From CAYGXH01 sp964354485 (lineage in GTDB: Bacteria > Bacteroidota > Ignavibacteria > UBA10030 > SZUA-254): DNA of 8,706 nt. The stretch lies in assembly GCA_964354485.1 (NCBI GenBank), contig CAYGZY010000010.1, positions 1-8,706 on the forward strand, read 5' to 3'. Each line of letters starts with the position of its first letter. Within the stretch, counting starts at the first letter, position 1. The notes under the pieces were generated by a model that made no database searches, had not been told where the DNA came from, and saw only the letters and a program-made list of their open reading frames with translations. The translations under genes and the position numbers were made by a program. Below are positions 1 to 7,381 of the stretch, in pieces.

Positions 1-2676
1 TGCCGTGGCAAGGTGCGGACGTCCGCCGCCACCGCCGCCCAGCCGTTTCGCCACTTCTCCGACTATGGTCCCTGCGTGAAGTTTTTTATCCTTCAGGAGT
101 TCATCCGTGACCACACAGACGAGCGCGACTTTGCCGTCGATGACCGCGCCCAGAACACCGACACCCGATGTGAGCTTCGCCCTGAGTGCATCTCCAACTT
201 TCTTGAGTTCCTCATTATTCGCGACACTTATGCGGCCGGAGACAATTTTCTTATTGCCGATGACGACGGCATTCGCGACGATTGAATCGAGTTCCCCTCC
301 GGCTTCCTCGACACGGATCAACGAAATCTCTTTTCGGAACTCGTTCAGTGATTTGGATATTTTTTCAATCTCGTCCTCTCTTGTGCGGACAGCTTCATCA
401 ACTTCTTCCATCACCGCTGCATTGAGAATTTCCCCAGGGATGCTGAAAGGGTGTACACCGATTTCTCGTTTTGCGTCTGTTTGTTTTGCGCGTCCGAGCT
501 GCTTTTCCAGTTCCTTCTCCTCGCCGAGGAGGTTTTCTATCTGTCGGTCAAGTTCACGGACGTGTTCAATCCTTTCCTCAATGAACTGACGTGCTCGATC
601 TCCGGTCACTGCCTCGATCCGTCGTATCCCGCTCGCAATTCCCGACTCGGAGACGATTTTGAAGAAACCGATGTCGCCTGTATTCTGCACATGAGTTCCA
701 CCGCATAATTCTGCCGTAAAATTCTTTACTTCAACAACCCGCACTCTCTCTCCGTACTTTTCACCAAAATACATTTTCAATTTTGGATAGCGCCGCTTTG
801 CTTCATCAATCGGAAGCCATTCAGCGGGATCGTTGAGAGCCATCACTGGAATTCGCTCCGCAATTTTTTCATTTACGAGCTTTTCAATCGCTTTAATTTG
901 CTCAGGAGTTATTTTTTCAAAATGATTAAAGTCGAACCTCAGTCTGTCGGGTGCAACGAGCGATCCCTGCTGATGCAGATGGTCACCCAGAACATGGCGC
1001 AGCGCTTCATGAAGGAGGTGCGTAGCCGTATGATTACGCATTATATTCTTGCGGCGGGGAATGTCGACTCTTGCTTTCACTTTCGTAAAGGCCGGAAACG
1101 AAACAGGTGCGGAGGTTTTATGGATAATTCCTCCTGCCCCTTTGATAACATCAGTCACGCTGAAACTCTGTCCGCCGCTGATAATTTCCCCCGTATCTGA
1201 AATCTGACCGCCGGATTCGCTGTAGAACGGCGTTTCTTTCAGGACTATCCGATCATTCGCCGCCGTGATTACTTCAGTATCAACTTCTAAAGTTTCATAT
1301 CCCACGAAACGGGATACAGCGTGTTGTGATATATCCTGCGAATGAACGATCCCTGGTTCTGTGTCGAATTTTTTACTGGCTTTCCTCGCACGATCACGCT
1401 GTTCTTCCATGAGTTGGGCAAATCTGCCGCTGTCAACTTTTAATCCCCTTTCGGTTGTCATCATTTCCGTAAGATCCAGAGGGAATCCGTATGTATCAAA
1501 AAGCTTAAATGCGTCTTCGCCGGGAAATATTTTTGAATCACCAATCCGTTTCACAACCGACTCGAAGATTTCCAGTCCGCGGTCGAGTGTCTGATTGAAA
1601 CTTTCTTCCTCTCCGCGGATTATTTTTTCGATATGCAATTTCCGTTCGGCGATTTCTGGGTAGTGGTCGCCCATCGATTCGATAACAGCATCAACGATAG
1701 TGTGCAGGAATGGTTCATGCATCCCGAGGGTCCGCCCGAACCGCGCCGCCCGGCGCAGAATCCGCCGCATTACGTATCCTCTCCCTTCGTTGGAGGGAAT
1801 ACCACCGTCCGCGATCGAAAAAGAGAGCATGCGGACGTGATCTGAAATCACCCGCATCGCAATATCAGAGGGATCGACAATTTTCCTTGAATAACCCTTT
1901 CCGGCTATATCTGATACCCTGGTGATTATGGGTGAAAAAACATCAGTATCGTAATTTGATTTTTTCTGCTGGAGAACTGCGCATATCCGTTCGAAACCCA
2001 TTCCCGTATCAACATGCATTGCCGGAAGCGGTGTGAGATTTTCATTTTCATCACGTGTGTACTGAATGAACACGAGATTCCAGATCTCCATGACTCGGGG
2101 ATCACCGCGGTTGACGAGAGATGCGCCCGATAAGTTTTCCGTGAGATCAATGTGAATTTCTGAACAGGGACCGCACGGGCCCGTCTCCCCCATCTCCCAG
2201 AAATTATCCTTTTTGCCGAAACGCAAAACATGTTTCGGATCAATGTTTGTAACTTTTTTCCAGAGACTCTCCGACTCATCGTCTGACTCATAAACGGTGG
2301 CGTAGAGTTTTTTTCTATCGAGTCCCCAGACTCTGGTCAGGAGTTCCCATGCCCATGAAATCGCTTCTTTTTTATAATAATCACCGAACGACCAGTTGCC
2401 GAGCATTTCGAAAAACGTGTGGTGGTATGTATCGACACCAACTTCCTCAAGATCGTTGTGCTTCCCGCTTACGCGGATACATTTTTGGGAATCTGCCGCA
2501 CGGACGTACCCACGCTTTCCCTTTCCGAGAAAGACATCCTTGAACTGGTTCATGCCTGCATTCGTGAAGAGGAGAGTCGGATCGTCGTGCGGTATGACCG
2601 GGGCGCTGGGTACGATCGTATGCCCGCGATCTTTGAAGAATTGTAAGAAGCTGTTTCTTATTTCACTCGATTTCAT
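1..2676 (-). CDS. alaS: Alanyl-tRNA synthetase, 3' end cut by window edge
   Basis: Class II synthetase that activates alanine with ATP, charges tRNA-Ala and removes mischarged Ser/Gly; cytoplasmic. I translated the minus strand from ATG at 2676 and the frame stays open to position 1, giving 892 residues with no frameshift. The catalytic domain shows FTNAGMNQFKD (residues 38-48), RADSQKCIRVSGKHND (59-74), HHTFFEMLGNWSFGDY (85-100) and the motif 3 segment DTGMGFER (223-230). The editing domain carries all four expected zinc ligands: HTATH (H549, H553) and CGGTH (C658, H662). A charged helical stretch follows, then a C-Ala/DHHA1 domain whose glycine-rich GGGGGGRPHLATA segment is the last thing visible. 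By comparison with the family only about 15-25 residues are missing. No clear Shine-Dalgarno precedes the ATG, but the MKSSEIRNSFLQFF start is typical of the family. clpS lies upstream on the same strand, separated by a terminator-like hairpin. Confidence 0.97.
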   Translation of the reverse strand, partial: MKSSEIRNSFLQFFKDRGHTIVPSAPVIPHDDPTLLFTNAGMNQFKDVFLGKGKRGYVRAADSQKCIRVSGKHNDLEEVGVDTYHHTFFEMLGNWSFGDYYKKEAISWAWELLTRVWGLDRKKLYATVYESDDESESLWKKVTNIDPKHVLRFGKKDNFWEMGETGPCGPCSEIHIDLTENLSGASLVNRGDPRVMEIWNLVFIQYTRDENENLTPLPAMHVDTGMGFERICAVLQQKKSNYDTDVFSPIITRVSDIAGKGYSRKIVDPSDIAMRVISDHVRMLSFSIADGGIPSNEGRGYVMRRILRRAARFGRTLGMHEPFLHTIVDAVIESMGDHYPEIAERKLHIEKIIRGEEESFNQTLDRGLEIFESVVKRIGDSKIFPGEDAFKLFDTYGFPLDLTEMMTTERGLKVDSGRFAQLMEEQRDRARKASKKFDTEPGIVHSQDISQHAVSRFVGYETLEVDTEVITAANDRIVLKETPFYSESGGQISDTGEIISGGQSFSVTDVIKGAGGIIHKTSAPVSFPAFTKVKARVDIPRRKNIMRNHTATHLLHEALRHVLGDHLHQQGSLVAPDRLRFDFNHFEKITPEQIKAIEKLVNEKIAERIPVMALNDPAEWLPIDEAKRRYPKLKMYFGEKYGERVRVVEVKNFTAELCGGTHVQNTGDIGFFKIVSESGIASGIRRIEAVTGDRARQFIEERIEHVRELDRQIENLLGEEKELEKQLGRAKQTDAKREIGVHPFSIPGEILNAAVMEEVDEAVRTREDEIEKISKSLNEFRKEISLIRVEEAGGELDSIVANAVVIGNKKIVSGRISVANNEELKKVGDALRAKLTSGVGVLGAVIDGKVALVCVVTDELLKDKKLHAGTIVGEVAKRLGGGGGGRPHLATA

Positions 2677-2703
2677 ATTTCGGTTTCTTAGTCTACTACC
2701 CTC

Positions 2704-2734
2704 TTAAAAATAATTAACCCACATTGAGTGGGCT
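2704..2734 (-). terminator. Probable factor-independent terminator after clpS
   Basis: Reading the minus strand, AGCCCAC and GTGGGTT (2734-2728 and 2722-2716) pair as a 7-bp stem including one G-T wobble, around the loop TCAAT. The A/T-rich tract AATTATTTTTAA follows directly. It lies 46 bases past the clpS stop and 28-58 bases ahead of alaS, so it would separate the two transcripts. The T tract is interrupted, so read-through into alaS is possible. A TATACT hexamer at 2746-2741 (minus) has no convincing -35; if it is a promoter, this hairpin would instead sit at the 5' end of the alaS leader. Confidence 0.5.
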
Positions 2735-2779
2735 TCATCAAGTATACAACCCGAGCGTATGTTTTTTATAAAGCGGATG

Positions 2780-3085
2780 TCACACCTCGATTTGAGTCAT
2801 TAAATCAATCTCTTCAAGAATGCCGCTCACCGACATACATCTGACAAATTCACCTTCGAAGATCACCGATTTCCCGATGTGATGTACTTCCCATGTGAAC
2901 TCCTCAGCCCTCTTTAGGGTACAGCCTGTCGCCTTCATGATCTGATTGATAACCTCATCGAAGGTATGCACTTCATCGTTGAAGAGAATTACCTTTGCCG
3001 GCTCCTGAATCGCTACCTCAGTTATAACCTCGTCTTCTCTCTCGCTGCCTGGTCTTAACTGGCTCATATGTTCAAACTTTATCAT
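2780..3085 (-). CDS. clpS: ATP-dependent Clp protease adaptor ClpS
   Basis: Small adaptor that binds N-degron substrates (Phe, Leu, Trp, Tyr at the N-terminus) and hands them to ClpA of the ClpAP protease; cytoplasmic. The 101-residue product has the family plan: a flexible acidic N-terminal tail (1-28), then the core starting at KVILFNDE (31-38), and the conserved WEVHHIGK segment (65-72). N36, D37 and H68 match E. coli N34, D35 and H66, which bind the substrate alpha-amino group; the N-to-H spacing of 32 residues is identical. The position equal to the E. coli gatekeeper M40 is F42 here, and the usual DDYTPM reads DEVHTF. Start at 3085 is the first ATG; the internal ATG at 3067 (M7) is an alternative and neither has a good ribosome site. 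The gene is divergent from the lipoprotein gene and upstream of alaS. Confidence 0.9.
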   Translation of the reverse strand: MIKFEHMSQLRPGSEREDEVITEVAIQEPAKVILFNDEVHTFDEVINQIMKATGCTLKRAEEFTWEVHHIGKSVIFEGEFVRCMSVSGILEEIDLMTQIEV

Positions 3086-3095
3086 TTTCTACTTA

Positions 3096-3124
3096 ATTGT
3101 ACCAAAAAATGGTGAATTATGCAA
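3096..3124 (-). promoter_or_regulatory. Possible clpS promoter
   Basis: On the minus strand TACAAT (3101-3096, 5 of 6 bases of the -10 consensus) lies 17 bases after TTGCAT (3124-3119, which matches only the TTG of a -35 box). The predicted transcription start would be only about 4-6 bases before the ATG at 3085. That makes the mRNA nearly leaderless, or favours the internal start at 3067. Confidence 0.35.
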
Positions 3125-3138
3125 AATATTCAACAGCA

Positions 3139-3167
3139 TTGACTTTTTATTATGAACGGGATATATT
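3139..3167 (+). promoter_or_regulatory. Sigma70-like promoter of the lipoprotein-propeller unit
   Basis: TTGACT at 3139-3144 and TATATT at 3162-3167 are separated by exactly 17 bases; each hexamer differs from the E. coli consensus at one position. The expected start is near 3174, giving a leader of about 40 bases. The ribosome site GAAAGG at 3199-3204 follows, 8 bases before the ATG. The -10 hexamer and spacing are the same as in the promoter ahead of the TPR gene (7306-7334). Confidence 0.7.
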
Positions 3168-3179
3168 GAAATAGATCAA
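3166..3179 (+). promoter_or_regulatory. Candidate FNR/CRP-family operator
   Basis: TTGAA-ATAG-ATCAA matches the FNR consensus TTGAT-N4-ATCAA at 9 of 10 specified bases. It overlaps the last bases of the -10 box and spans the predicted transcription start. In that position a bound regulator would be expected to block rather than activate. This is a single A/T-rich site, so chance is a real alternative. Confidence 0.3.
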
Positions 3180-3212
3180 TGTATATGGACAAATCGCCGA
3201 AAGGTCACTCTC

Positions 3213-4193
3213 ATGAAAAGGTTTAGCGTATATCTTTTATGCATAATAGTTTTTTTTGAGCTCAGCTGTCAGAGGGCCGATATAAATATGACACCAGATC
3301 GGACAGAGACAGAAGGTGAACTAGCGATTTCACTTGCAAAGCCACCGATAGGAATAACACGGGTAACCGCCAACTTAACACGTGAGGGATTTCGTCAGAG
3401 AACAATTACTCTCGTCATAACAGACGCAATCCCATCGGCAACTGGTGTTTTCAGAAATGTGGAGACCGGGTGGTGGCATTTAAAGGTTGAAGCATTCGAC
3501 AGAGAGGGTCTCTGCCGGTATCGTGGTGAAAGAGACATAAATGTTTTACCGGGCGAGACTACGATCGCAGAACTCGATTTACTGCCAACAACCGGTAATA
3601 TTGAAATAAGAGTCAGATGGGGAATAAACGTTCCTCCCGTTATCATACCTGATCACACCAAATGGGAATGGACACGGGACGATCGTGGTGGTGGCTCACA
3701 GAACTCATTGCTCTTTAATATGAGAATCATCAGTATTCTGCCTGTTAACCATGTACATTTCGTAAATAGGACGGTCAATACGGGGAACGCTGTCTATCGG
3801 TTCAAAGTCCGGGGTGGTAATTTTAAATTCGCTTGGCGGATTAGTCTGAACGATTCGACACAAGGGACAGCCCTTATTGTTCAGAAGGATCAGGGAACAA
3901 AAATCAGCGTCATCCATACTAAATGGGAAAATATTTATTACGGCTGGCCTAACAGCTACAATTATTTCAGCAATTCTCTAAATATTCGATGGGACAGTAC
4001 AAGCTGGCACTCCGTGGAAATACATGACTCCGGTTCTGATATTCGTGTTTTCATTGATGGCACCCACCGCGATTTCTTTATCAATCAAATCCCCGTATCA
4101 GAATTCCTGGTTGACGTGGGCACAGGGGGACTGGGTATCGGTAACGACGAATATGAAACTATCTCCTATAATGAGATGGAAATTGTGCGATGA
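3213..4193 (+). CDS. Putative lipoprotein with Ig-like and jelly-roll-like domains
   Basis: Function unknown. The 326-residue product starts with a signal peptide: K2-R3, a hydrophobic run (5-15) and Cys19 in FELSC. The Glu at -3 is unlike the strict lipobox, so lipid attachment at Cys19 is probable rather than certain. Residues about 31-135 look like an all-beta carboxypeptidase-regulatory/Ig-like domain of the kind found in FCB-group lipoproteins, with a GxWHLKVEAFD strand (G89-D99 region) and a closing LLPTTGNIEIRVRWG. Residues about 164-326 resemble a laminin-G/concanavalin-type jelly roll, with YRFKV, TSWHSVEIHDSGSDIRVFIDG and GLGIGNDE segments; I assign this from pattern only. GAAAGG stands 8 bases ahead of the ATG and a good promoter precedes it. 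The TGA overlaps the ATG of the propeller gene (ATGA at 4190-4193), suggesting translational coupling and a shared surface role. Confidence 0.8.
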   Translation: MKRFSVYLLCIIVFFELSCQRADINMTPDRTETEGELAISLAKPPIGITRVTANLTREGFRQRTITLVITDAIPSATGVFRNVETGWWHLKVEAFDREGLCRYRGERDINVLPGETTIAELDLLPTTGNIEIRVRWGINVPPVIIPDHTKWEWTRDDRGGGSQNSLLFNMRIISILPVNHVHFVNRTVNTGNAVYRFKVRGGNFKFAWRISLNDSTQGTALIVQKDQGTKISVIHTKWENIYYGWPNSYNYFSNSLNIRWDSTSWHSVEIHDSGSDIRVFIDGTHRDFFINQIPVSEFLVDVGTGGLGIGNDEYETISYNEMEIVR

Positions 4194-7100
4194 GGAAAAA
4201 CATTGATTATACATTCAGACACGAAAATACTTACATGAATAAAAAAATTATTATCGGCATTTTCTCTTTCGTTTTATTTGTTATCATCTGCGTGGGATCC
4301 GGTTTCTTCCAAAAAAAACATGTCGAAGACAAATCTGAGAGCGGCGCTCTCCGGGCATTCGAGTGGTGGTACGCCCAGCGTGCTCTGCCGTATGAAATGA
4401 TTCCTCAAGGCGCATATCAGATCGCAGTCGCTTATTTGAAAACATCTATGATAAAGGAAAACAGCCGATCGACTGCAAATATCGAATCATCGCAATGGAT
4501 TTCATTAGGTCCTACTAACATCGGCGGGCGTGTTCTTGCTCTGGCAATCGATCCAACCAATCCGGACATCATCTGGGCAGGATCTGCAAGCGGCGGTTTG
4601 TGGAAATCGATTACAGCCGGCGAAGGGACAAATGCATGGGCGTACATCAACACCGGATTTAATACGTTGTCAGTAAGCGCGGTGGCACTTGATCCATTCA
4701 ATCCAAGCATAATTTACATCGGGACTGGTGAAATTAGTCATTACAGACGCCCTCTGGTTGGAACCCCGGGCGCCAGAGCTTCATACGGAATGGGCGTGCT
4801 CAAATCAACGGACGGCGGAGCGACATGGGCACAGACGAGTCTTACTTGGACATTTCCGGAGATAACTGCGGTCCAGAAAATAATTATCAATCCGCAAAAT
4901 TCGCAGACAATATTCGCAGCGACGAGCGAAGGCGTTTTCAAATCGACAACTGGGAGCGCATCATGGATTCAGACACCGACTCCGATAATGGCAATGGACG
5001 TAATCATGAGTCCGGCAGACACCTCAACACTTTTTTCATCCCACGGTAATCTGAACTCATCACCGGTTCCGGGGCTTTACAAAACAACCAACGCAGGATT
5101 CACATGGACGAAACTTGCAGGCGGACTCCCGACATCAAATTTCGGGCGGACGTCGCTGAGTATATCAGCCTCAGCACCTACGACGGTTTATGCCGGTATT
5201 GCCGATGCCGCATCAAGCGGGTTGCTGGGACTCTACAGGACTACAGACAACGGAATAACCTGGACTCTCAGAACAACAGAAAATTATATGGGATCGCAGG
5301 GATGGTACGACAATGTCATAGCCGCTCACCCGCAGAATCCCGATACGATATACTGCGCCGGACTCTATATCCATAAAACAACTGACGGCGGGACCAACCT
5401 TCCAATTATTGATTACAGCGTTCACGTCGATCACCATGCGATTACATTTCATCCGTCAGATTCCAGAATTGTCTACTTCGGTACCGACGGCGGCGTATAT
5501 AAAACGACAAACGGCGGCGAATCATTCATCGATTGTAACGGCGGATTTGTCACTACACAATTTTATCCCGGTTTCGCAAATGCTTTTGACGATACGACCA
5601 TCGGTCTGGGAGGCCTTCAGGACAACGGCACCTTAAAATACACAGGCAGTAGCAAATGGGATCAAATCTTCGGGGCGGACGGCGGCTGGTGTGCGATTGA
5701 TCCAACAAATCCAAACATAATGTATTTTGAGTACCAGTGGCTCAATCTTTATAAATCGACCAACGGCGGTCTTTCATCTACCAGAATAACAACAGGACTC
5801 CCCACAGGATCAACAAACGCGAATTTCATACCGCCCTTCGTTCTTTCCCCCTCAAATACGCAGATTCTCTATGCAGGGAGTAAAAACGTATACAAGACGA
5901 CAACAGGGGGAAATTTATGGTTTTCTGCCAATGGTGAAGCAACACTGAACGGCACCAACATCGCATGTATAGGGATGTCATACACGAGCCATGATACAGT
6001 TATTGCCTGCACGGGTACGGGAGCATTTGGCGCTACACCATTGTTCGAAATTTTCCTCTCAATCAATGGCGGATTATCATGGACGAACGTCACATACCGG
6101 TTAAACGGAACTGACAGTCTCCCGAACCGGTATCCGACCGATATTGAATTTAATCCCGTTAACAGTAATATAGCATACCTAACTTATTCGGGATACGGCA
6201 CACCGCACGTCTTCATGACGGAGAATCTTACAGTTTCATGGACCGATATCAGCAGTAATCTGCCTGACATTCCTCACCAGGCAATCGTGGTAGATCCCGA
6301 ATCACCGGAAAATATTTATGTCGGCACCGACCTCGGCGTTTTCCATTCTTCTTCAAGCGGTTCGGTATGGGAAGAATTCGGCACGGGCATGCCGCCTGCT
6401 ATGGTGCTCGATCTTACTATTTCACGAAACAACGGAAAACTCCGGGCGTCTACATTCGGAAACGGTATCTACGAGCGACCACTCTTCAGGATCCCTACAT
6501 TATCTCTGACAATCCCCAACGGCGGTGAAATCTGGGCTGCCGGTTATACGGAGACCATCGCATGGTCAGAGAAATTTCTCTCGTTAGTTCGATTGGAATA
6601 TTCCACCGACAACGGTTCTAGCTGGGATCTTATCGCCGACAGTATACAGGCGACGCAGGGATCATATCAATGGAGCGTGCCTCATGTCGGAACGACGGAA
6701 GCACGTGTAAAAATAATAGATGTATCATCATCGACGATGGCAGATTCGAGTGCGTTACCGTTTACAATTGTGTTCAATCCAGATTTCATCGCAGGATGGA
6801 ATCTTATATCACTTCCATACAATGTTCCCGATGCACGGACAGCGGTCCTCTACCCGACGGCAGTTTCGGATGCATTCACATACAACGGCACATATATACA
6901 GGAGGAAAGTTTGCATGTTGGGTTTGGTTATTGGTTAAAATTTAACTCGCCAGAAATGTTGGCATTCGATGGCGATTCGGTATTTACGGACACAGTCGAT
7001 GTTTTTACCGGCTGGAATCTGATAGGTTCATTATCACTCCCTGCAAGTATAACAAATATTGTTCAAGATCCGCCCGCTATAATCATCTCCGACATCTTTG

Positions 7101-7213
7101 GATATGACCAGGAATATCTGGCAACCGATTCGTTATATCCAAAATATGGATACTGGGTAAAAGTGAGTAATGATGGAAAACTCATACTCACCACGCCGGA
7201 ACCAATTAAGTAA
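4190..7213 (+). CDS. Exported Asp-box (BNR/sortilin-like) beta-propeller protein
   Basis: Large (1007 aa) extracytoplasmic protein of unknown ligand or substrate. The ATG at 4190 overlaps the upstream stop. A second ATG at 4235 (M16) would place MNKKIIIGIF and its hydrophobic segment (20-38) at the very N-terminus, as expected of a signal peptide; neither start has a strong ribosome site. Residues about 100-735 carry some twelve Asp-box-type repeats (S/T-x-D/N-x-G-x-S/T-W), near 136, 203, 248, 296, 348, 394, 436, 520, 567, 621, 674 and 717. They alternate with AIDPTNPDIIWAG-type strands, and the family segment GGLQDNGT is present. This predicts one large or two smaller propellers. I see no sialidase or GH74 catalytic set. 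A Kre9/KNH-like Ig domain follows (about 770-862: IPNGGEIW, YSTDNGSSWD, GSYQWSVP). The C-terminus is a 72-residue module present twice (869-940 and 941-1007). No typical type IX sorting domain is visible. Confidence 0.9.
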   Translation: MRKNIDYTFRHENTYMNKKIIIGIFSFVLFVIICVGSGFFQKKHVEDKSESGALRAFEWWYAQRALPYEMIPQGAYQIAVAYLKTSMIKENSRSTANIESSQWISLGPTNIGGRVLALAIDPTNPDIIWAGSASGGLWKSITAGEGTNAWAYINTGFNTLSVSAVALDPFNPSIIYIGTGEISHYRRPLVGTPGARASYGMGVLKSTDGGATWAQTSLTWTFPEITAVQKIIINPQNSQTIFAATSEGVFKSTTGSASWIQTPTPIMAMDVIMSPADTSTLFSSHGNLNSSPVPGLYKTTNAGFTWTKLAGGLPTSNFGRTSLSISASAPTTVYAGIADAASSGLLGLYRTTDNGITWTLRTTENYMGSQGWYDNVIAAHPQNPDTIYCAGLYIHKTTDGGTNLPIIDYSVHVDHHAITFHPSDSRIVYFGTDGGVYKTTNGGESFIDCNGGFVTTQFYPGFANAFDDTTIGLGGLQDNGTLKYTGSSKWDQIFGADGGWCAIDPTNPNIMYFEYQWLNLYKSTNGGLSSTRITTGLPTGSTNANFIPPFVLSPSNTQILYAGSKNVYKTTTGGNLWFSANGEATLNGTNIACIGMSYTSHDTVIACTGTGAFGATPLFEIFLSINGGLSWTNVTYRLNGTDSLPNRYPTDIEFNPVNSNIAYLTYSGYGTPHVFMTENLTVSWTDISSNLPDIPHQAIVVDPESPENIYVGTDLGVFHSSSSGSVWEEFGTGMPPAMVLDLTISRNNGKLRASTFGNGIYERPLFRIPTLSLTIPNGGEIWAAGYTETIAWSEKFLSLVRLEYSTDNGSSWDLIADSIQATQGSYQWSVPHVGTTEARVKIIDVSSSTMADSSALPFTIVFNPDFIAGWNLISLPYNVPDARTAVLYPTAVSDAFTYNGTYIQEESLHVGFGYWLKFNSPEMLAFDGDSVFTDTVDVFTGWNLIGSLSLPASITNIVQDPPAIIISDIFGYDQEYLATDSLYPKYGYWVKVSNDGKLILTTPEPIK
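6794..7210 (+). repeat. Tandem protein module GWNLI...GYWxK, two copies
   Basis: Within the propeller gene, copy 1 begins at GWNLI (residues 869-873) and reaches GYWLK (913-917). Copy 2 begins at GWNLI (941-945) and reaches GYWVK (987-991). The start-to-start period is 72 residues and the internal spacing is 44 versus 46 residues. Outside the two anchor motifs the copies have diverged strongly, so the duplication is old. The second copy is followed by only about 16 residues and ends the protein. Confidence 0.75.
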
Positions 7214-7270
7214 AGCATCATTAGGATATACATTTCTAACATTCGTCTTATATGATAACAACCTAGGGCA

Positions 7271-7299
7271 GCCTCGACCGTCCGAAGCCGATATTTTTT
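7271..7299 (+). terminator. Weak terminator after the propeller gene
   Basis: GCCTCG (7271-7276) and CGAAGC (7283-7288) can pair around the loop ACCGTC with one C-A mismatch. ATATTTTTT follows two bases later. It lies 58 bases past the stop at 7213. The stem is short and imperfect, and its T tract runs directly into the upstream element of the next promoter. Confidence 0.35.
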
Positions 7300-7304
7300 G
7301 TTTG

Positions 7305-7336
7305 TTTGTATCTTTATCTGCCGTTCCGTATATTTG
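7305..7336 (+). promoter_or_regulatory. Promoter of the TPR lipoprotein gene
   Basis: TATATTTG at 7329-7336 fits the Bacteroidota-type -7 element TAnnTTTG exactly. TTTG at 7305-7308 stands 20 bases upstream, within the range reported for the -33 element; TTTG is also repeated at 7297 and 7301. Read as a sigma70 site it is TTGTAT-N17-TATATT. The expected leader is about 40 bases. The strong ribosome site AAGGAG (7370-7375) lies 6 bases before the ATG. Confidence 0.6.
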
Positions 7337-7381
7337 TAGGAATTTTTCCCACATTTAAAAGTTTCAATCAAGGAGATTTTA

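Noticed and set aside
107..2707. Several plus-strand open frames (for example 107-589, 898-1200, 2396-2707) and a minus-strand one at 1926-2291
   Set aside because: All lie inside alaS in other frames; the alaS frame is unbroken and carries every family motif. The 1926-2291 frame is not a frameshifted part of alaS, since 2291 is out of phase with the start at 2676.
3395..3917. Minus-strand open frames inside the lipoprotein gene
   Set aside because: They are shadows of a plus-strand gene that has a promoter, ribosome site and signal peptide; no ribosome site or domain pattern supports them.
4190..7213. Sialidase or GH74 xyloglucanase assignment for the propeller protein
   Set aside because: Asp-box repeats alone do not show catalysis; I cannot find the arginine triad of sialidases or a convincing pair of GH74 acids, so only the fold is named.
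7297..7308. TTTG repeated three times as a possible slippage-prone phase-variation tract
   Set aside because: Three copies of a 4-base unit are too few to be a credible contingency locus; one of them is better read as the -33 promoter element.
7063..7371. Minus-strand open frames across the gap between the propeller and TPR genes
   Set aside because: They overlap the propeller coding end, contain no recognisable motif and run against a good plus-strand promoter and ribosome site. The gap is better explained as terminator plus promoter.
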